Below are positions 33,674 to 45,185 of a stretch of 64,000 nucleotides of DNA, piece after piece. The notes beneath the pieces are model-generated. The model saw only the letters and a list, made by a program, of their open reading frames with translations. It made no database searches and was not told the DNA's origin. The number at the start of each line of letters is the position of its first letter. The stretch's first letter is position 1. The stretch lies in NCBI RefSeq assembly GCF_030272615.1, contig NC_081406.1, positions 247,683,218 to 247,747,217 of the forward strand, read 5' to 3'. Both the position numbers and the translations under genes were made by a program. Source of the DNA: Cryptomeria japonica (taxonomy: Eukaryota > Streptophyta > Pinopsida > Cupressales > Cupressaceae).

Positions 33674-34536
33674 CTTAAGATGACTTTGATCTATCATGAA
33701 TAATATTAATATTGTGATTGTTTATACATAAAAGGGAAGCATGTGCACAAGTTGCATTTTGGAATGTGTAATGGCTAATATATATAGATAGGATATTTAC
33801 ACCATCTAGAAATAGCTAGAATTCTTAACCCTCAAAATTCTCATATGTCCTTCTTAATATATTTTGGGCTGAAGTATGTTGTAAAATGATGGATAATAGA
33901 TGATTGCAATCTTAAATGTTGTGTTATGTTTTGACTGAAATGAAATTATTTAGTGTAATGTATAGAAAATATTAATATAGGTTGTTAGATATAAATAATT
34001 TTTTTTGAGTTGTAGATTTATAGTATGTATCAATTCTGGTTGGAATTGTTATATATTTTAGATATTTACTAAAAACATTAATTGTTGAATTTTAAAATAA
34101 TATATGATATTTTTTAATTGTTTTTTTTTAATCAATAAATGCAGTCAAAAGGGACTAATACAAGAACATTAGCATGACTGGCATCAAGTGAGGCCACAAA
34201 AGGGACCTCATCCCCATAGAAGAAGATCCATGAACCCAAATCAAATCTATTAAAGAGATTAAAAAAGGACATGATGGTTTTCCTTTTTGTATTGTTATAA
34301 TATGAGGAGTAAGTATGCATTTTGGAATCAAAAGTCATATTTAAGGTAATAAAACATGAATATAAGAATTCAATCCATTATTCAAGGGTCTAACTCAATC
34401 CAATCTATCATCAAGGAAATTGAAATTTGTTAGATGGTGTAAACAAGGAACACACAATCACTTCACCAGTTAAATTCAACCAATTAAATTACAATCCTTC
34501 AATATTTACTAATATGTTGAAAACATATCAATAATT
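33674..34536 (-). repeat. pectinesterase upstream block B: end of copy 1 and copy 2
   Basis: Sequence after the LINE TSD completes copy 1. From about 33880 the block starts again (TGTTATGTTTTGACTGAAATG, ATTTTAGATATTTACT, CAATCCATTATTCAAGGGTC, GATGGTGTAAACAAGGAACA). A 200-230-bp insertion with a T-rich left end (about 34122-34340) separates two parts of copy 2 and may be a short retroposon on the minus strand. Copy 2 is cut at 34536 by LTR G and resumes near 52005. Confidence 0.65.
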
Positions 34537-34832
34537 TGTTGGAGTAAAATACCACTGAGAGGGATGGGGGTGAATTACTGGTATAAAAATTCCAAATGAT
34601 CTTGGAAAAACTTTTCAAAAATTTGAAACACAACTACTGTGAGGACAGATACACTCAGAGTCAAGAACTTTGGTGAACATTATTGACTCAAGACAATAAC
34701 TCAAACTTTTAACAAGAATAACATGAATAATAGGGAAACTTCTAATGAACTGAGATAAGACATCATATATGAACATCATGACAACTTCAACTAATTGATA
34801 TGGGCATCATGATAACTAAAATTGACAACTCA
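34537..34832 (-). repeat. lone copia LTR G, left part
   Basis: The plus strand starts TGTTGGAGTAAAATACC and contains GAGAGGGATGGGGGTGAATTAC, the reverse of the CACCCCC...CTCTCAG LTR-end motif shared by the copia LTRs here. It is split by the L1 at 34833 and resumes at 50205. No copia internal sequence is attached on either side, so it looks like a solo LTR. Confidence 0.65.
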
Positions 34833-34851
34833 CTTAAAAAAAGTTAATAAG

Positions 34852-36530
34852 ATGGCAGAGGAGAATTTGAATCTGCAGAGGGCGGGAAAGTGCAGAAATG
34901 GTGGATGCAAAGGAGTTCAGGTGGAGGGTATCATGGGAGATGTGGAGGAGGATGGAAAATCTGATCGAGGGGGCAATGCGGTGTGGGATGGTGGAAATCT
35001 GTGAGTACTATCGTGTAACAAGGTTGGCAGATTCGATAGTTTGTCTGTCTCACATGCGGTGGAGGGTCCCATGGAATCTACTAAGAAGCATGATGCGTCC
35101 TCTTCTTTTGACTGCAATAAGAAACGGTCAACACTTTTTGGTTCGCATCTCAAAGGTAAGTCGACTTCCCTTGTTTCCCATTGTGTAGCTAAAGTGTGGT
35201 TCATTTTCCATCTCTATCATGGATTACATTGTGGACAAGACCATGGAAAACTTGTCTTATGTTTTGGTTGGAAAATTTGTAGGCCCACTCCTTAATATTG
35301 AGAGGGTTCAGGCATGGGTTGCCTATAAATGGAAAGGAAAAGGGCAAATTAAGGTGGTTGTTATGGCAAATAGATTTTTCTCCTTTTCCTTTGTCTGTGA
35401 TGAGGATTTAAGATCTGTCTTATTTGGAGGCTCCTAGATGTTGGGTAAATCCTCTTTAGCTTTGAAAAATTGGGAACTAGGCTTTAACCCTAAGGATTGG
35501 GAATGCAATGAAGCTCTCATTTGGGCTTGCCTTCCTAGCCTACCCTTGGAATATTGGGATGAGGAGATCTTCTCTGGTTTGGCTTCTTGTTATGGTGAAC
35601 TCTTGACTGTGGACCCTATGACTACGACCAAAAGAAGACTGGTTTATGCACGTCTTTGTGTTAATATTAAGCATTCTGCTGATCTTCCCCTTGAAATCTC
35701 TCCAAGCTCAAAGTTGGAGAAATGGGTTTAGAAAGTGGAATATGAATCCATGCCCTTTGCTTGCTTCCACTATAAAAAAGTTGGGCATTGGGCCAGGGAT
35801 TGTCCAAAGAAATCCGCTTTAAAAAAAGTCTAGAAAAAGAAATCTTCCCAATTGGTTATGTCTTGGGAGGCCCAGCACACCTTGTCTTCCGAGGGCGAGA
35901 TGCCTTCAGGCCAAGTAGACCTTTTAGGAAAGGTAGCTTTGAATGATGATATCAATATGCCTCCTTCAAAAAAGATGACTCCACTAAAGGAGAATGACAC
36001 TTGTCATATGGACTCCTCTGCCCAGGTGGATTCCCACCTTCCTGATCCATAGGTTTTGGGTGTGTCCCTCGATCATGATGCCATATTTGCACCTATCTTG
36101 GAGGATTGGAACCCTCAGCTGATTGTGGATGTGAGTAGTACCCTGGATCCACTAATTTCTCAGATTTTTGTTGGGAAATTAGAAAAGGACTCCTCTGATT
36201 AACGGGTCGAGGATTCAAATCCTTTTATTGAAGTCAAACACCAGAACCATAGATGTAGCTCACTTGCTCCTTCGGGTAATGGAATTTCCCTAGGCTCGGC
36301 TGGAGTTAAAACTAAGAATAGACAGAGAGTGGATTGTGGATCTGAATCAAGAGGGGTGGAAAGGTCACCAAATATGTTCAATAGGGATAAACAAAGCAAA
36401 GAAGAGATTGTGAATGGAGCCCAAAGAACTCTTCAGGAAATAGGGATAGGATCCCCCTCCCCTGTTAAATCAAGATCATCTCCTCGAATATTAGGGGGCT
36501 TAATAACCTCACAAGAATCATCTCCTCTCT
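34852..36530 (+). pseudogene. L1 ORF1 (DUF4283-type RNA-binding protein with zinc knuckle)
   Basis: The frame starts at ATG 34852 (MAEENLNLQ). The segment 35219-35731 has VLVGKFVGPLLNIERVQAWV, KVVVMANRFFSFSFVCDEDL, IWACLPSLPLEYWDEEI and YARLCVNIKHSADLPLEI, the pattern of plant L1 ORF1 proteins. A Cys-His knuckle follows near 35757-35800, CFHYKKVGHWARDC, in which the second Cys is Tyr. Stops at 35435-35437 and 35729-35731 and several frame changes break it. The C-terminal half (35852-36530) is Ser/Pro-rich. ORF1 would coat L1 RNA. Confidence 0.8.
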
Positions 36531-37330
36531 AATCTAGTAAGGGATCATAAATCTGAGATTTATCTCATTCAGGAAACTAAAATACCTTCTGGACTTGATT
36601 GGAGAAAATGAAGTTATCTATTTTTAAGGACTGTGGCATTCATTAATCTAATGTTGATGGTGCATCAGGTGGTATTACCTTCTTCTGGAATCCTAGACTT
36701 ATCCAAGATACAGCTATCTTTTCCATCTCTAACCATGTTACCACCAGATTTACTAATTTGAAAGATGGTTCTTCTTGGATCATTTCCAACATTTATGCTT
36801 CGAATAGTAAAAATGCTAGGAAAGCACTTTGGACTTCTCTAATTAATGCTAGACAATCCTTCCCTGATGAGAAGTGGATTTTGATGGGGGAATTTAATAC
36901 TCCACTCTCAAATGATGAGAAAATGGGAGGGGCTCCGACCTTTGAAGATAGTAAGCAATATTTGTCTGATATGATCAACTCTTTGTGTTTAATGGATCTT
37001 CATCTTAATGGACCTAGATTTACCTGGTCAAGTAGACACAAATGTTTTGATCTTATTCAAGTCAGGTTTTATAGGGGACTCCTTTCCTCAGATTGGTTGA
37101 TGGACTTTTCTTGTTATCTCTCTTCTCTTTCAAGGATTGGCTTTGATTAGTTTCTGATTATTCTAAGTATCTCCCCCCTCTCTAGAAGGAAAGCTTTTCC
37201 CTTCAGGTTTGAGAAGATGTGGAGCCTAAATGTTGATCTATATGATAACATCGTTGAGTGGTGGGATATTGATATCCATAGAATGACTATGTATAGAGTG
37301 GTCAAAAAATTATCTAATGTGAAATCCAAT
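36465..37330 (+). pseudogene. L1 ORF2: apurinic/apyrimidinic-type endonuclease
   Basis: Start-of-domain pieces NIRGLNNLTRIISS and IYLIQETKI (with the catalytic Glu) are followed by GGITFFWNPRLI, SWIISNIYASNSKNARKALW and WILMGEFNTPLSNDEKMGG, then LNGPRFTWSS. The metal/phosphate motif usually written GDFN reads GEFN. The C-terminal SDH motif region is lost at a stop near 37150. The enzyme would nick target DNA to prime reverse transcription. Confidence 0.8.
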
Positions 37331-37568
37331 GTTTAGAAATGGAATAAATATTATTTTGGAAATATATTCCAGAGGAAGGACTCTCTTAAAAGGAAACTTG
37401 ATGGTATTCAACAACAGATCCAAACTCTTGGTTATGATCTTCATATCATGGATAAAGAAGTTGAAGTCCTCTCTAAACTTTGTGATATCATATCTAAAGA
37501 AGAAGAATATTGGAAACAACGATCAAGAGCTTTCTGGTTCAAAAGCGGGGACAAGAATACCAAGCTTT
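37331..37568 (+). pseudogene. L1 ORF2 linker up to the copia E insertion
   Basis: The frame reads KWNKYYFGNIFQRKDSLKRK, CDIISKEEEYWKQRSRAFW and FKSGDKNTK, the conserved segment just before plant L1 RT. It stops at the copia E left end; the next residues of the same frame are at 45181 onward. Confidence 0.78.
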
Positions 37569-37597
37569 TGTTGGCATTATAACAGACAAGGAGAGAT

Positions 37598-39061
37598 TGT
37601 TGGCATTTCAATAAGGATATTGAGAAGGTTGTTGATAATTATGGATATAACTGATCAAGGATGTTTCCTATCTTAATATTATTATTTTGTCATTGATGTC
37701 AAGAAATTGATTTTCTAATTCAGTATGATGTTGCCATATCTTAAGAAGTATGATTTGATGAGTATAAAGATGTCGGTAAAAGACATAGAAAGAATGTGAT
37801 GAATAAGAGGAGGAATAAGTTATTCAATGGGCAACTATTACCGAGTTAGACAATGATGAGATCATGATGTTTAGATTGTTTTGATATCCTACATATGTTG
37901 TTAATTGTAAGGTTAATACTATACTATGTTATCGAGCAAAGAGCCTAGTCGGTAAACCCTAAGGTTATCGCTATCGGTTAATGAAGGCAGAATGTCTACC
38001 GAGTGAAGTTTAGTATTTACTGAGTTGCAACCGAGTAGTAACAAAATGCATTGAATGAATAAAAGCATTATTTAATGAAGGAAGCTGATGAGCTAGAATT
38101 GATTAAATGACTGGTATGCCATGCATGAAGTTTGTTAAAGAATCTATGGCAAAGGAAAATCGACAGGAATATCTACAGCTCAGATTGAACCGCAATACCC
38201 TAGCACAAGTTCCAAGAAATATATGCAAGTTCCAAGGCGGGGTAAAACGTTTTCAGATTGAAGGATACATTGAACTTGGTCAAAGTTTGAAGATCTGATG
38301 GCTATGATTGATCATGGGAAATGTGATCAAGGAGATTAAGCGGTTGGCAAATTGTTTATAAATAAGGAACTGTTGATAAACAATGTATGCGGGCAAGTGT
38401 ATGCACAGGGATGCTACATAGTGATTACCGAGCACAGAAGCTTGAAGACCTGTTTGAATAACAGAGTAGAGAGCCCAGCAGATGGACAAGATAAGTCCTA
38501 TTGTATTGAGCAAATAAGAATCTGCTTTAGCATTTTAGATGTGAAGTTGCAGATAGATTTTTATTACTGTTATTTTGTGAAGTGATAGAAAATATCTTAA
38601 CCGAGTGGACTTAACAGTCTTATTTGTAAAACCCTCTAGCAAGGTGACATTCTGATTGAGTGTTTGAAATCCTTTAACAAGGTCACTTCTAACAAGGTGA
38701 AGATCCTAACAGATCTGAGGGAAATCCCTTAACCGGGTCACATCTAGCAATGTGTTTGTAATCTTTAACAAGATTTTCGTTTAACCGAGCATACTCTAGA
38801 AGAGTATATTTCTTAGTGGGTCCGAAATCCCACAGTGGGTTTTCCCTATTTGGGTTTCCACGTTAGATCTGGTGTTATGAGTGTTATGATGTTTATATGC
38901 TTTTGAGTGTGCATGTTTAGCAGATTTGGTTATATTACTGAAGTATATGTTATCGAGGTTGAATCTGTTGTTTTTATGGAAGATTAAGGTTGTATGACTC
39001 ACCCCCCCTCTCATCTTATTAGCTTGGCATCTGTACTTAACATTAAGTATCAGAACTATCA
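37598..39061 (+). repeat. 5' LTR of copia E
   Basis: It starts TGTTGGCATTTCAATAAGG and ends AGAACTATCA before the primer site ATTGGTATCAGAGC. A 29-bp segment (37569-37597) that also begins TGTTGGCATT precedes it and separates it from the TSD. It contains GTGGGTCCGAAATCCCACAG / GGGTTTCCACG and TGACTCACCCCCCCTCTCA modules. Confidence 0.9.
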
Positions 39062-39075
39062 ATTGGTATCAGAGC
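39062..39075 (+). other. primer-binding site of copia E
   Basis: ATTGGTATCAGAGC directly follows the LTR. The TGGTATCAGAGC core is the usual plant copia site complementary to the 3' end of initiator Met tRNA. Confidence 0.85.
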
Positions 39076-39129
39076 TTTGGACTTCAGAAGAAGAAAAAGT
39101 TTCAAGGCACTTGAGGTAAAGATCCAAAG

Positions 39130-40190
39130 ATGTATAAGAGGGATGCATCGAAGCTGAACAAGTCAAGTTTCTCTACATGGCAGAAAAGGATGAAGCTGCA
39201 CCTATGAGGTGTTGGAGAATATACTGTATATTATCTTGAGAATGATTTCATTACACCGAGCACCTATCCATTGACAATGGAAGAGATAAAAGCAAAGCAA
39301 GAACATATTCAAGCAATGATTGAAATAACATCTGCATTGACCGACTCAAAGTTTAATGATCTAGAAGGCTACAATGATGCAAAGGCAATGTGGGACAAGC
39401 TCATATCTGTGTATGGTGGAGATGAACATGTTCAAAAAGTAAAAGTGGATAGTCTAAGAGGACAAATTGAATCTATGAGGATGAATGAAGGTGAGAACAT
39501 AACCTAGTACAGTAGAAGACTAAAGGAGATTGCCAATCAAATCAAAGGAGCAGGTGGAACTATTGAAGAAAAGGATATAACAAGCAAGTTGTTAAGAACC
39601 CTTCTACCAGTTTATGCAATCCGAGTCTTTGTAATAAATGAATTGAGGTCTGTACCCAATATGCCAGTTTCTTTAGATGCTACTATTGGTAAGCTACATG
39701 CATTTGAGTTAAGTAATTTTGATAGCAGTGGGTCATCGGTAAATAAAGTTGAATCTGCATTTAGTTCTTTTCATATTGGTGAATCTGATGATTACAATGA
39801 TAGAATGAGTAAGTACACTAAAGGGGATCATAGTGGAGCAAGTGAAAGATTTCACAAGAACATGGAAGAAGTACACAAATTGTATGAGGAAATCAGAAAG
39901 CAAGAAGAGTTTGAAGCACTATTAGCCAGAAGGTTACCGAGAAGCAAAGGTAAGTATAAAGGAAAACTATCTTTGAAATGTTTCAATTGTGATAAGATAG
40001 GACATATGGCTTCTAACTGTCCTAACAAAGATTTTACTGAAAAGAGAGATTACCGAGATGACAGACAAAAAGATAATCATTACAGAGGATACTGAGACTT
40101 CAGAAGAAGAGATAGAAAGTCATGCTTAATAGTCAATGAGGAATCCAATGATGATAAATCAGATGAAACTAATATAGAGGAAGTAGTTTA
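39130..40190 (+). pseudogene. copia E: gag
   Basis: Reading gives KLNKSSFSTWQKRMKLHL, LTMEEIKAKQEHIQAMIEI, DAKAMWDKLISVYGG, KVDSLRGQIESMRMNEGENI, ITSKLLRTLLPVYAIRV and a knuckle CFNCDKIGHMASNCP with all CX2CX4HX4C ligands. This is the UBN2-type copia gag followed by a nucleocapsid zinc knuckle. Stops near 39208, at 39506-39508 (TAG for Gln) and 40093-40095 (TGA, probably for Arg) break it. Confidence 0.88.
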
Positions 40191-40191
40191 T

Positions 40192-40662
40192 GTGGCTATC
40201 AAAGATGGATCAGATGAAGAAAGGTATGAAGTAAAAGCCCTAATATCTCACATAAATACTAATGATTCTTGGATCATAGATAGTGGATGCTCACATCACA
40301 TGGCAGGTGATAAACATAATTTTGTTATGTTAGAAGATTATGATGGAGGTTATGTAAGATTTGGTAATGATGCACCATGTCCAATAAAAGGTAAAGGATC
40401 TATAACACTTCTTGACAATGCAAAATGTAATGATGTTTATTGGGTTGAAGGTTTGAAATACAATTCGTTGAGTGTAGCACAGCTAAACAATACAGGTTAC
40501 CGAATATAATTTCAAAAAGGAATTGTCAAAGTTCATGACAAGCATGGAAAGTTAGCTGCTACCGGGACACAAATAAAATGTAATACATTTCATCTTGACT
40601 CAACTCGAAATAAGTGTTTGTATGCAAAGATAGATGATACCTGGTTATGGCATAAAAGGTTT
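40192..40662 (+). pseudogene. copia E: protease
   Basis: SWIIDSGCSHHMAGDKHNF carries the intact catalytic DSG. Flap and C-terminal parts follow (GGYVRFGNDAPCPIKGKGSI, YWVEGLKYNSLSVAQL). TAA at 40507-40509 replaces Gln. The segment continues into GAG-pre-integrase (TWLWHKR), where a one-base loss near 40663 shifts the frame. Confidence 0.87.
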
Positions 40663-41702
40663 GTCATATAATTTTTGATAATCTGATCAAAATAAGCAAG
40701 AAGCACCGAGTAAGAGGTCTACTGAGTCTTGAAAAGTTTGAGAATTCTATGTGCCAAGAATGCTAGATGGGTAAAATGACAAGATCAAGCTTTACAAGTA
40801 AGTTCTACACTTCTAAGGGAATTTTAGATCTTGTGCACACTGATCTTTGTGGTCCTATGAAAGTTCAAAGTTATTATGGTGATAAATATTTCATATTATT
40901 TGTGGATGATTATTCAAGGATGATGTCAGTTATGTTTTTAAAAGAAAAATTAGAAGCTTTTCAAATGTTTAAATGGTACAAGGCAAGAGTTGAAAATGAA
41001 ACAGGAAGACAACTGAAATGTCTTAGATCAGATAGAGGAGGAGAGTTCACATCTGATGAGTTCAACTTATTCTGCAATGATCATGGTATAAAAAGACAAG
41101 TCTCTACACTGAGAACTCCACAATAGAATGGAGTAGCTAAGAGAAGAAACAGATCTATTGTGGATTGTGCCAGAACCCTGATGATTGAAAATAAAGTGTC
41201 ACAAACATTTTGGAGAGAAGCAATAAGCACAATAGTTTACACCCTGAACCGAGTACAACTGAAGAAAGGAACTTTGAAGACACCATATGAAATCTGGTAT
41301 GACAAGAAACCTAATGTAAGTTACTTCAAAATCTTTGGAGGTAGATGCTATGTACACAAAGATGATAGAAATGGAAAGTTTGATCAGAAAAGTGAAGAAG
41401 GAACATTTCTTGGTTATTCTTCTAGAAGTAAAGCATTTAAATGTCTGATCAAATCATCTAGCAAAATAGTAGAAAGTGCAAATGTGAAAATTGATGAATT
41501 TGTAGAAAGAAATGATGAAGGAAACTCCAAAGAACTAGAAGATTATGATGAATTTGTCTATGTTCAACCGACAAGTCTTACCGAGAGAATTGTTGAAGAA
41601 AATGAAGAGAATATCCAGTTACCAAGTGATGAAGAAGATCATACAGAGTGTACCGAGCCTGTATTAGCCAAGTATGTCAGAAGACATCATGCATCAAGTT
41701 AG
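40663..41702 (+). pseudogene. copia E: integrase
   Basis: The core reads ILDLVHTDLCGPMKVQSYYG, VDDYSRMMSVMFLKEK, CLRSDRGGEFTSDEF and NRSIVDCARTLMIENKVS, and is followed by KTPYEIWYDKKPNVSYFKIF. The D, D, E-type residues are visible. Stops near 40763 and at 41124-41126 (both TAG for Gln) and 41700-41702 interrupt it. The C-terminal extension is rich in Glu/Asp, as is usual before RT in this lineage. Confidence 0.88.
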
Positions 41703-41726
41703 ATTATAGGAGATAAGGATGATCCA

Positions 41727-43307
41727 GTGATGACAAGGAACAAACTAAGACAAAACACATGTCTGATATCTGAATTTGAACCAAGAATAGTGAAAGAGGC
41801 GTTTAACAGTGAAGATTGGATAAATGCTATGATAGAAGAGATTGATCAAATCAAGAAGAATGACACATGGACACTGGTCCCAAGACCGAAGGACAAAAAT
41901 GTAATCGGTACAAAGTGGATTTTTAGAAACAAGCTAACTGAAAAAGGTGAGGTCATTCGAAATAAAGCAAGACTAGTTTGCAAAGGTTATGCCCAAGAAG
42001 AATGAATTGATTATGGTGAAACTTTTGCACTTGTGGCTAGACTTGAAGGAGTAAGAACATTGTTGGCATATGATGCTTACAAAAATTTCAAGGTATATCA
42101 AATGGATGTCAAATCTACATTTCTGAATGGTATATTAGAAGAAGAAGTTTTTATTGAACAACCTGAAGGATTTGTTGAAGACAAGAATAAAGATCAGGTA
42201 TGTAAATTGAACAAAGCTTTATATGGTCTGAAACAAGCACCTAGAGCATGGTATGAAAGACTGCACTCTTATTTAATCAAGATTGGTTTTATAAGAACAA
42301 GTGAAAACAACAATATGTACATGAAGAATGATGAAAATGGAATATTGATCTCAGCCATATTTGTTGATGATATTATATTTTGTGGAAATGACTCTCTATG
42401 CAAGAACTTTGGAAATAAAATGAGCAAAGAATTTGAGATGTCATCAATCAATGAGTATTTTATAGGTTTACAGATATTGCAAATGAAAGATGAGATTTTC
42501 ATTATTCAATCCAAGTACATAAAGGAAATCTTGAAGAAATTTGGAATGGAGGATTCAAAACCAGTAAGTACTCCTATGACTACCAACTGTAAACTATCAA
42601 AGAATTATGAATCTGCATCTGTTGATGAGACACTTTACCGATCTATGATTGGAAAGCTACAATATGTTGTTCACAGCAGGCCAGACATAGCACATGCAGT
42701 AGGTATAGTTGCAAGATTCTCTGCGGATCCTAAGGAAACACACATGATAGCAATCAAGAGAATTTTCAGATACTTGAAAGGCATTGAAGATTATGGCTTA
42801 GTATATCAGAAAAGAAATGATTTTGATTTAAAAGTTTATACTGATGTTGATTGGGCAGGAAACATTGATGACAGAAAAAGCACAAGTGGAGGAGCTTTCT
42901 TTTTAGGAGAAAGACTAGTGAGTTGGCTTAGCAAGAAACAAGGATGTGTTTCACAGTCAACAACAGAAGCTGAATACGTTGCTGTAGCATTGAATTGTAC
43001 TAATATAGCATGGATCAAACAACTGTTGGAAGGTATAAATGAGAAAATTACTGAGCCAGTAACTATATTCTATGACAATACTAGTGCCATTCACATTTCA
43101 AAGAATCCTGTTATGCACTCTAAGACAAAGCACATCTCTATCAAATATCATTATCTTAGAGAAGAAGCTCAAGAGAAGAAAGTGGTGTTGGAGTATGTTA
43201 GCACAAAGGAACAAATAGCAGATATTTTTACCAAGCCACTGTCAAGGGACACTTTTGAGTATCTTAGAAGTAAGTTAGGGGTCCTACCCTTGTCTTCCAT
43301 TCACTGA
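41727..43307 (+). pseudogene. copia E: reverse transcriptase and RNase H
   Basis: An almost complete frame with one TGA at 42003-42005 (a Gly codon in relatives). RT motifs are [54 protein letters not shown] and the catalytic IFVDDIIFCGND. RNase H motifs are YTDVDWAGNIDDRKSTSGGA, STTEAEYVAVALNCTNIAW, FYDNTSAIHISKNPVM and ADIFTKPLSRDTF. The 424-residue open part 42033-43307 keeps all catalytic acids. It is the best-preserved enzyme of any element in the window. Confidence 0.92.
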
Positions 43308-43692
43308 CCGAGTTCGGTGAACACATCAATTCGATGACTCTACAGAATATATTTTAGGAGTTGATGCTGACTTACACACTTTAGGATGTTATCTAAAGGT
43401 GTGCAGGAAGCAATAATAGGGAACAGGAATTGAAGACAAAATGCTCTGACTGAGACTAAGTTGACACATAACAGTAGGAAATCACTTCATACAGGAAGAA
43501 ATTATGTTTTAGCTCTTTACTTTTTGGCATTGTTGTCAAAGGGGGAGAAGACTAAAGAAAAGAGGAGAAGATTAATGTATGGGGGAGAAGACTGATGATA
43601 GGGGGAGAGCATTTCAGCATTTCTGAATCTCACAGCAATCTGAATCAGTTATGTCAAATCAATTGGTTTTGCCATCAATGCCAAAGGGGGAG
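43308..43692 (+). promoter_or_regulatory. copia E 3' untranslated segment and polypurine tract
   Basis: The polypurine tract AAAGGGGGAG (43683-43692) abuts the 3' LTR. Upstream GGGGGAG tracts occur near 43541, 43580 and 43601. TTTGGCATTGTTGTCAAA (about 43524) and TTTGCCATCAATGCCAAA (about 43667) repeat the near-palindromes seen in copia A. Confidence 0.78.
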
Positions 43693-43694
43693 AT

Positions 43695-45180
43695 TGTTGG
43701 CATTTCAATAAGGATATTGAGAAGGTTGTTGATAATTATGGATATAACTGATCAAGGATGTTTACTGTCTTAATATTATTATTTTGTCATTGATGTCAAG
43801 AAATTGATTTTCTAATTTAGTATGATGTTGCCATATCTTAAGAAGTATGATTTGATGAGTATAAAGATGTCGGTAAAAGACATAGAAAGAATGTGATGAA
43901 TAAGAGGAGGAATAAGTTATTCAATGGGCAAATATTACCGAGTTAGACAATGATGAGATCATGATGTTTAGATTGTTTTGATATCCTACATATGTTGTTA
44001 ATTGTAAGGTTAATACTATACTATGTTACCGAGCAAAGAACCTAGTCGGTAAACCCTAAGGAACCTAGTCGGTAAACCCTAAGGTTATCACTATCGGTTA
44101 ATGAAGGCAGAATGTCTACCAAGTGAAGTTTAGTATTTACCGAGTTGCAATCGAGTAGTAACAGAATGCATTGAATGAATAAAAACATTATTTAATGAAG
44201 GAAGCTGATGAGCTGGATTTGATTAAATGATTGCTATGTCGTGCATGAAGTTTGTTAAAGAATCTATGGCAAAGGAAAATTGGTAGGAAGATCTACAGCT
44301 CAGATTGAACTGCAATACCCTAGCACAAGTTCCAAGAAATGTATGCAAGTTCCAAGGTGGGGTAAAACGTTTTCAGATCGAAGGATACATTGAACCTGGT
44401 CAATGTTTGAAGATCTGATGGCTATGATTAATCATGGGAAATGTGATCAAGGAGATTAAGCGGTTGGCAAATTGTTTATAAATAAGGAACTATTGATAAA
44501 CAATGTATGTGGGCAAGTGTATGCACAGTGATGCTACATAGTGATTACCGAGCACAGAATCTTGAAGACCTGTTTGAATAACATAGTACAAAGCCCAGCA
44601 GATGGACAAGATAAGTCCTATTGTATTGAGAAAATAAAAATCTACTTTAGCATTTTAGATGTGAAGTTGCAGATAGATTTTTATTATTGTTATTTTGTGA
44701 AGTGACAGAAAAACTCTTAACCGAGTGGACTTAACAGTCTTATTTGTAAAACCCTCTAGCAAGGTGACATTCTGATTGATGTTTGAAATCCTTTAACAAG
44801 GTCACTTCTAACAAGGTGAAGATCCTAACAGATCTGAGGGAAATCCCTTAACCGGGTCACATCTAGCAATGTGTTTGTAATCTTTAACAGGATTTGCTTT
44901 TAACCGAGCATACTCTAGAAGAGTATATTTCTTAGTGGGTCCGAAATCCCACAGTGGGTTTTCCCTATTTGGGTTTCCACGTTAGATCTGGTGTTATGAG
45001 TGTTATGATGTTTATATGCTTTTGAGTGTGCATGTTTAGCAGATTTGGTTATATTACTGAAGTATATGTTACCGAGGTTGAATCTGTTGTTTTTATGGAA
45101 GATTAAGGTTGTATGACTCACCCCCCCTCTCATCTTATTAGCTTGGCATATGTACTTAACATTAAGTATCAGAACTATCA
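43695..45180 (+). repeat. 3' LTR of copia E
   Basis: It starts TGTTGGCATTTCAATAAGG and ends AGAACTATCA. It is 22 bp longer than the 5' LTR because GAACCTAGTCGGTAAACCCT plus AA is tandemly duplicated near 44038-44083. Confidence 0.92.
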
Positions 45181-45185
45181 GTTTT

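Larger units (their letters stand above)
37569..45180 (+). mobile_element. Ty1/copia retrotransposon E, two LTRs, inside L1 ORF2
   Basis: Both LTRs, primer site, gag, protease, integrase, RT, RNase H and polypurine tract are present in order. Flanking pentamers GCTTT (37564-37568) and GTTTT (45181-45185) differ by one base. Taking out the element and one pentamer puts the L1 frame back in register, so these are its target-site duplication. About eight in-frame stops and one small deletion inactivate it. By eye the LTRs differ at roughly 45-50 of about 1,460 positions, mostly transitions, plus small indels. Confidence 0.92.

Noticed and set aside
39062..39075. tRNA-like sequence
   Set aside because: It is the copia primer-binding site, complementary to a tRNA 3' end; no tRNA gene structure surrounds it. 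No tRNA or rRNA gene was found anywhere by eye.
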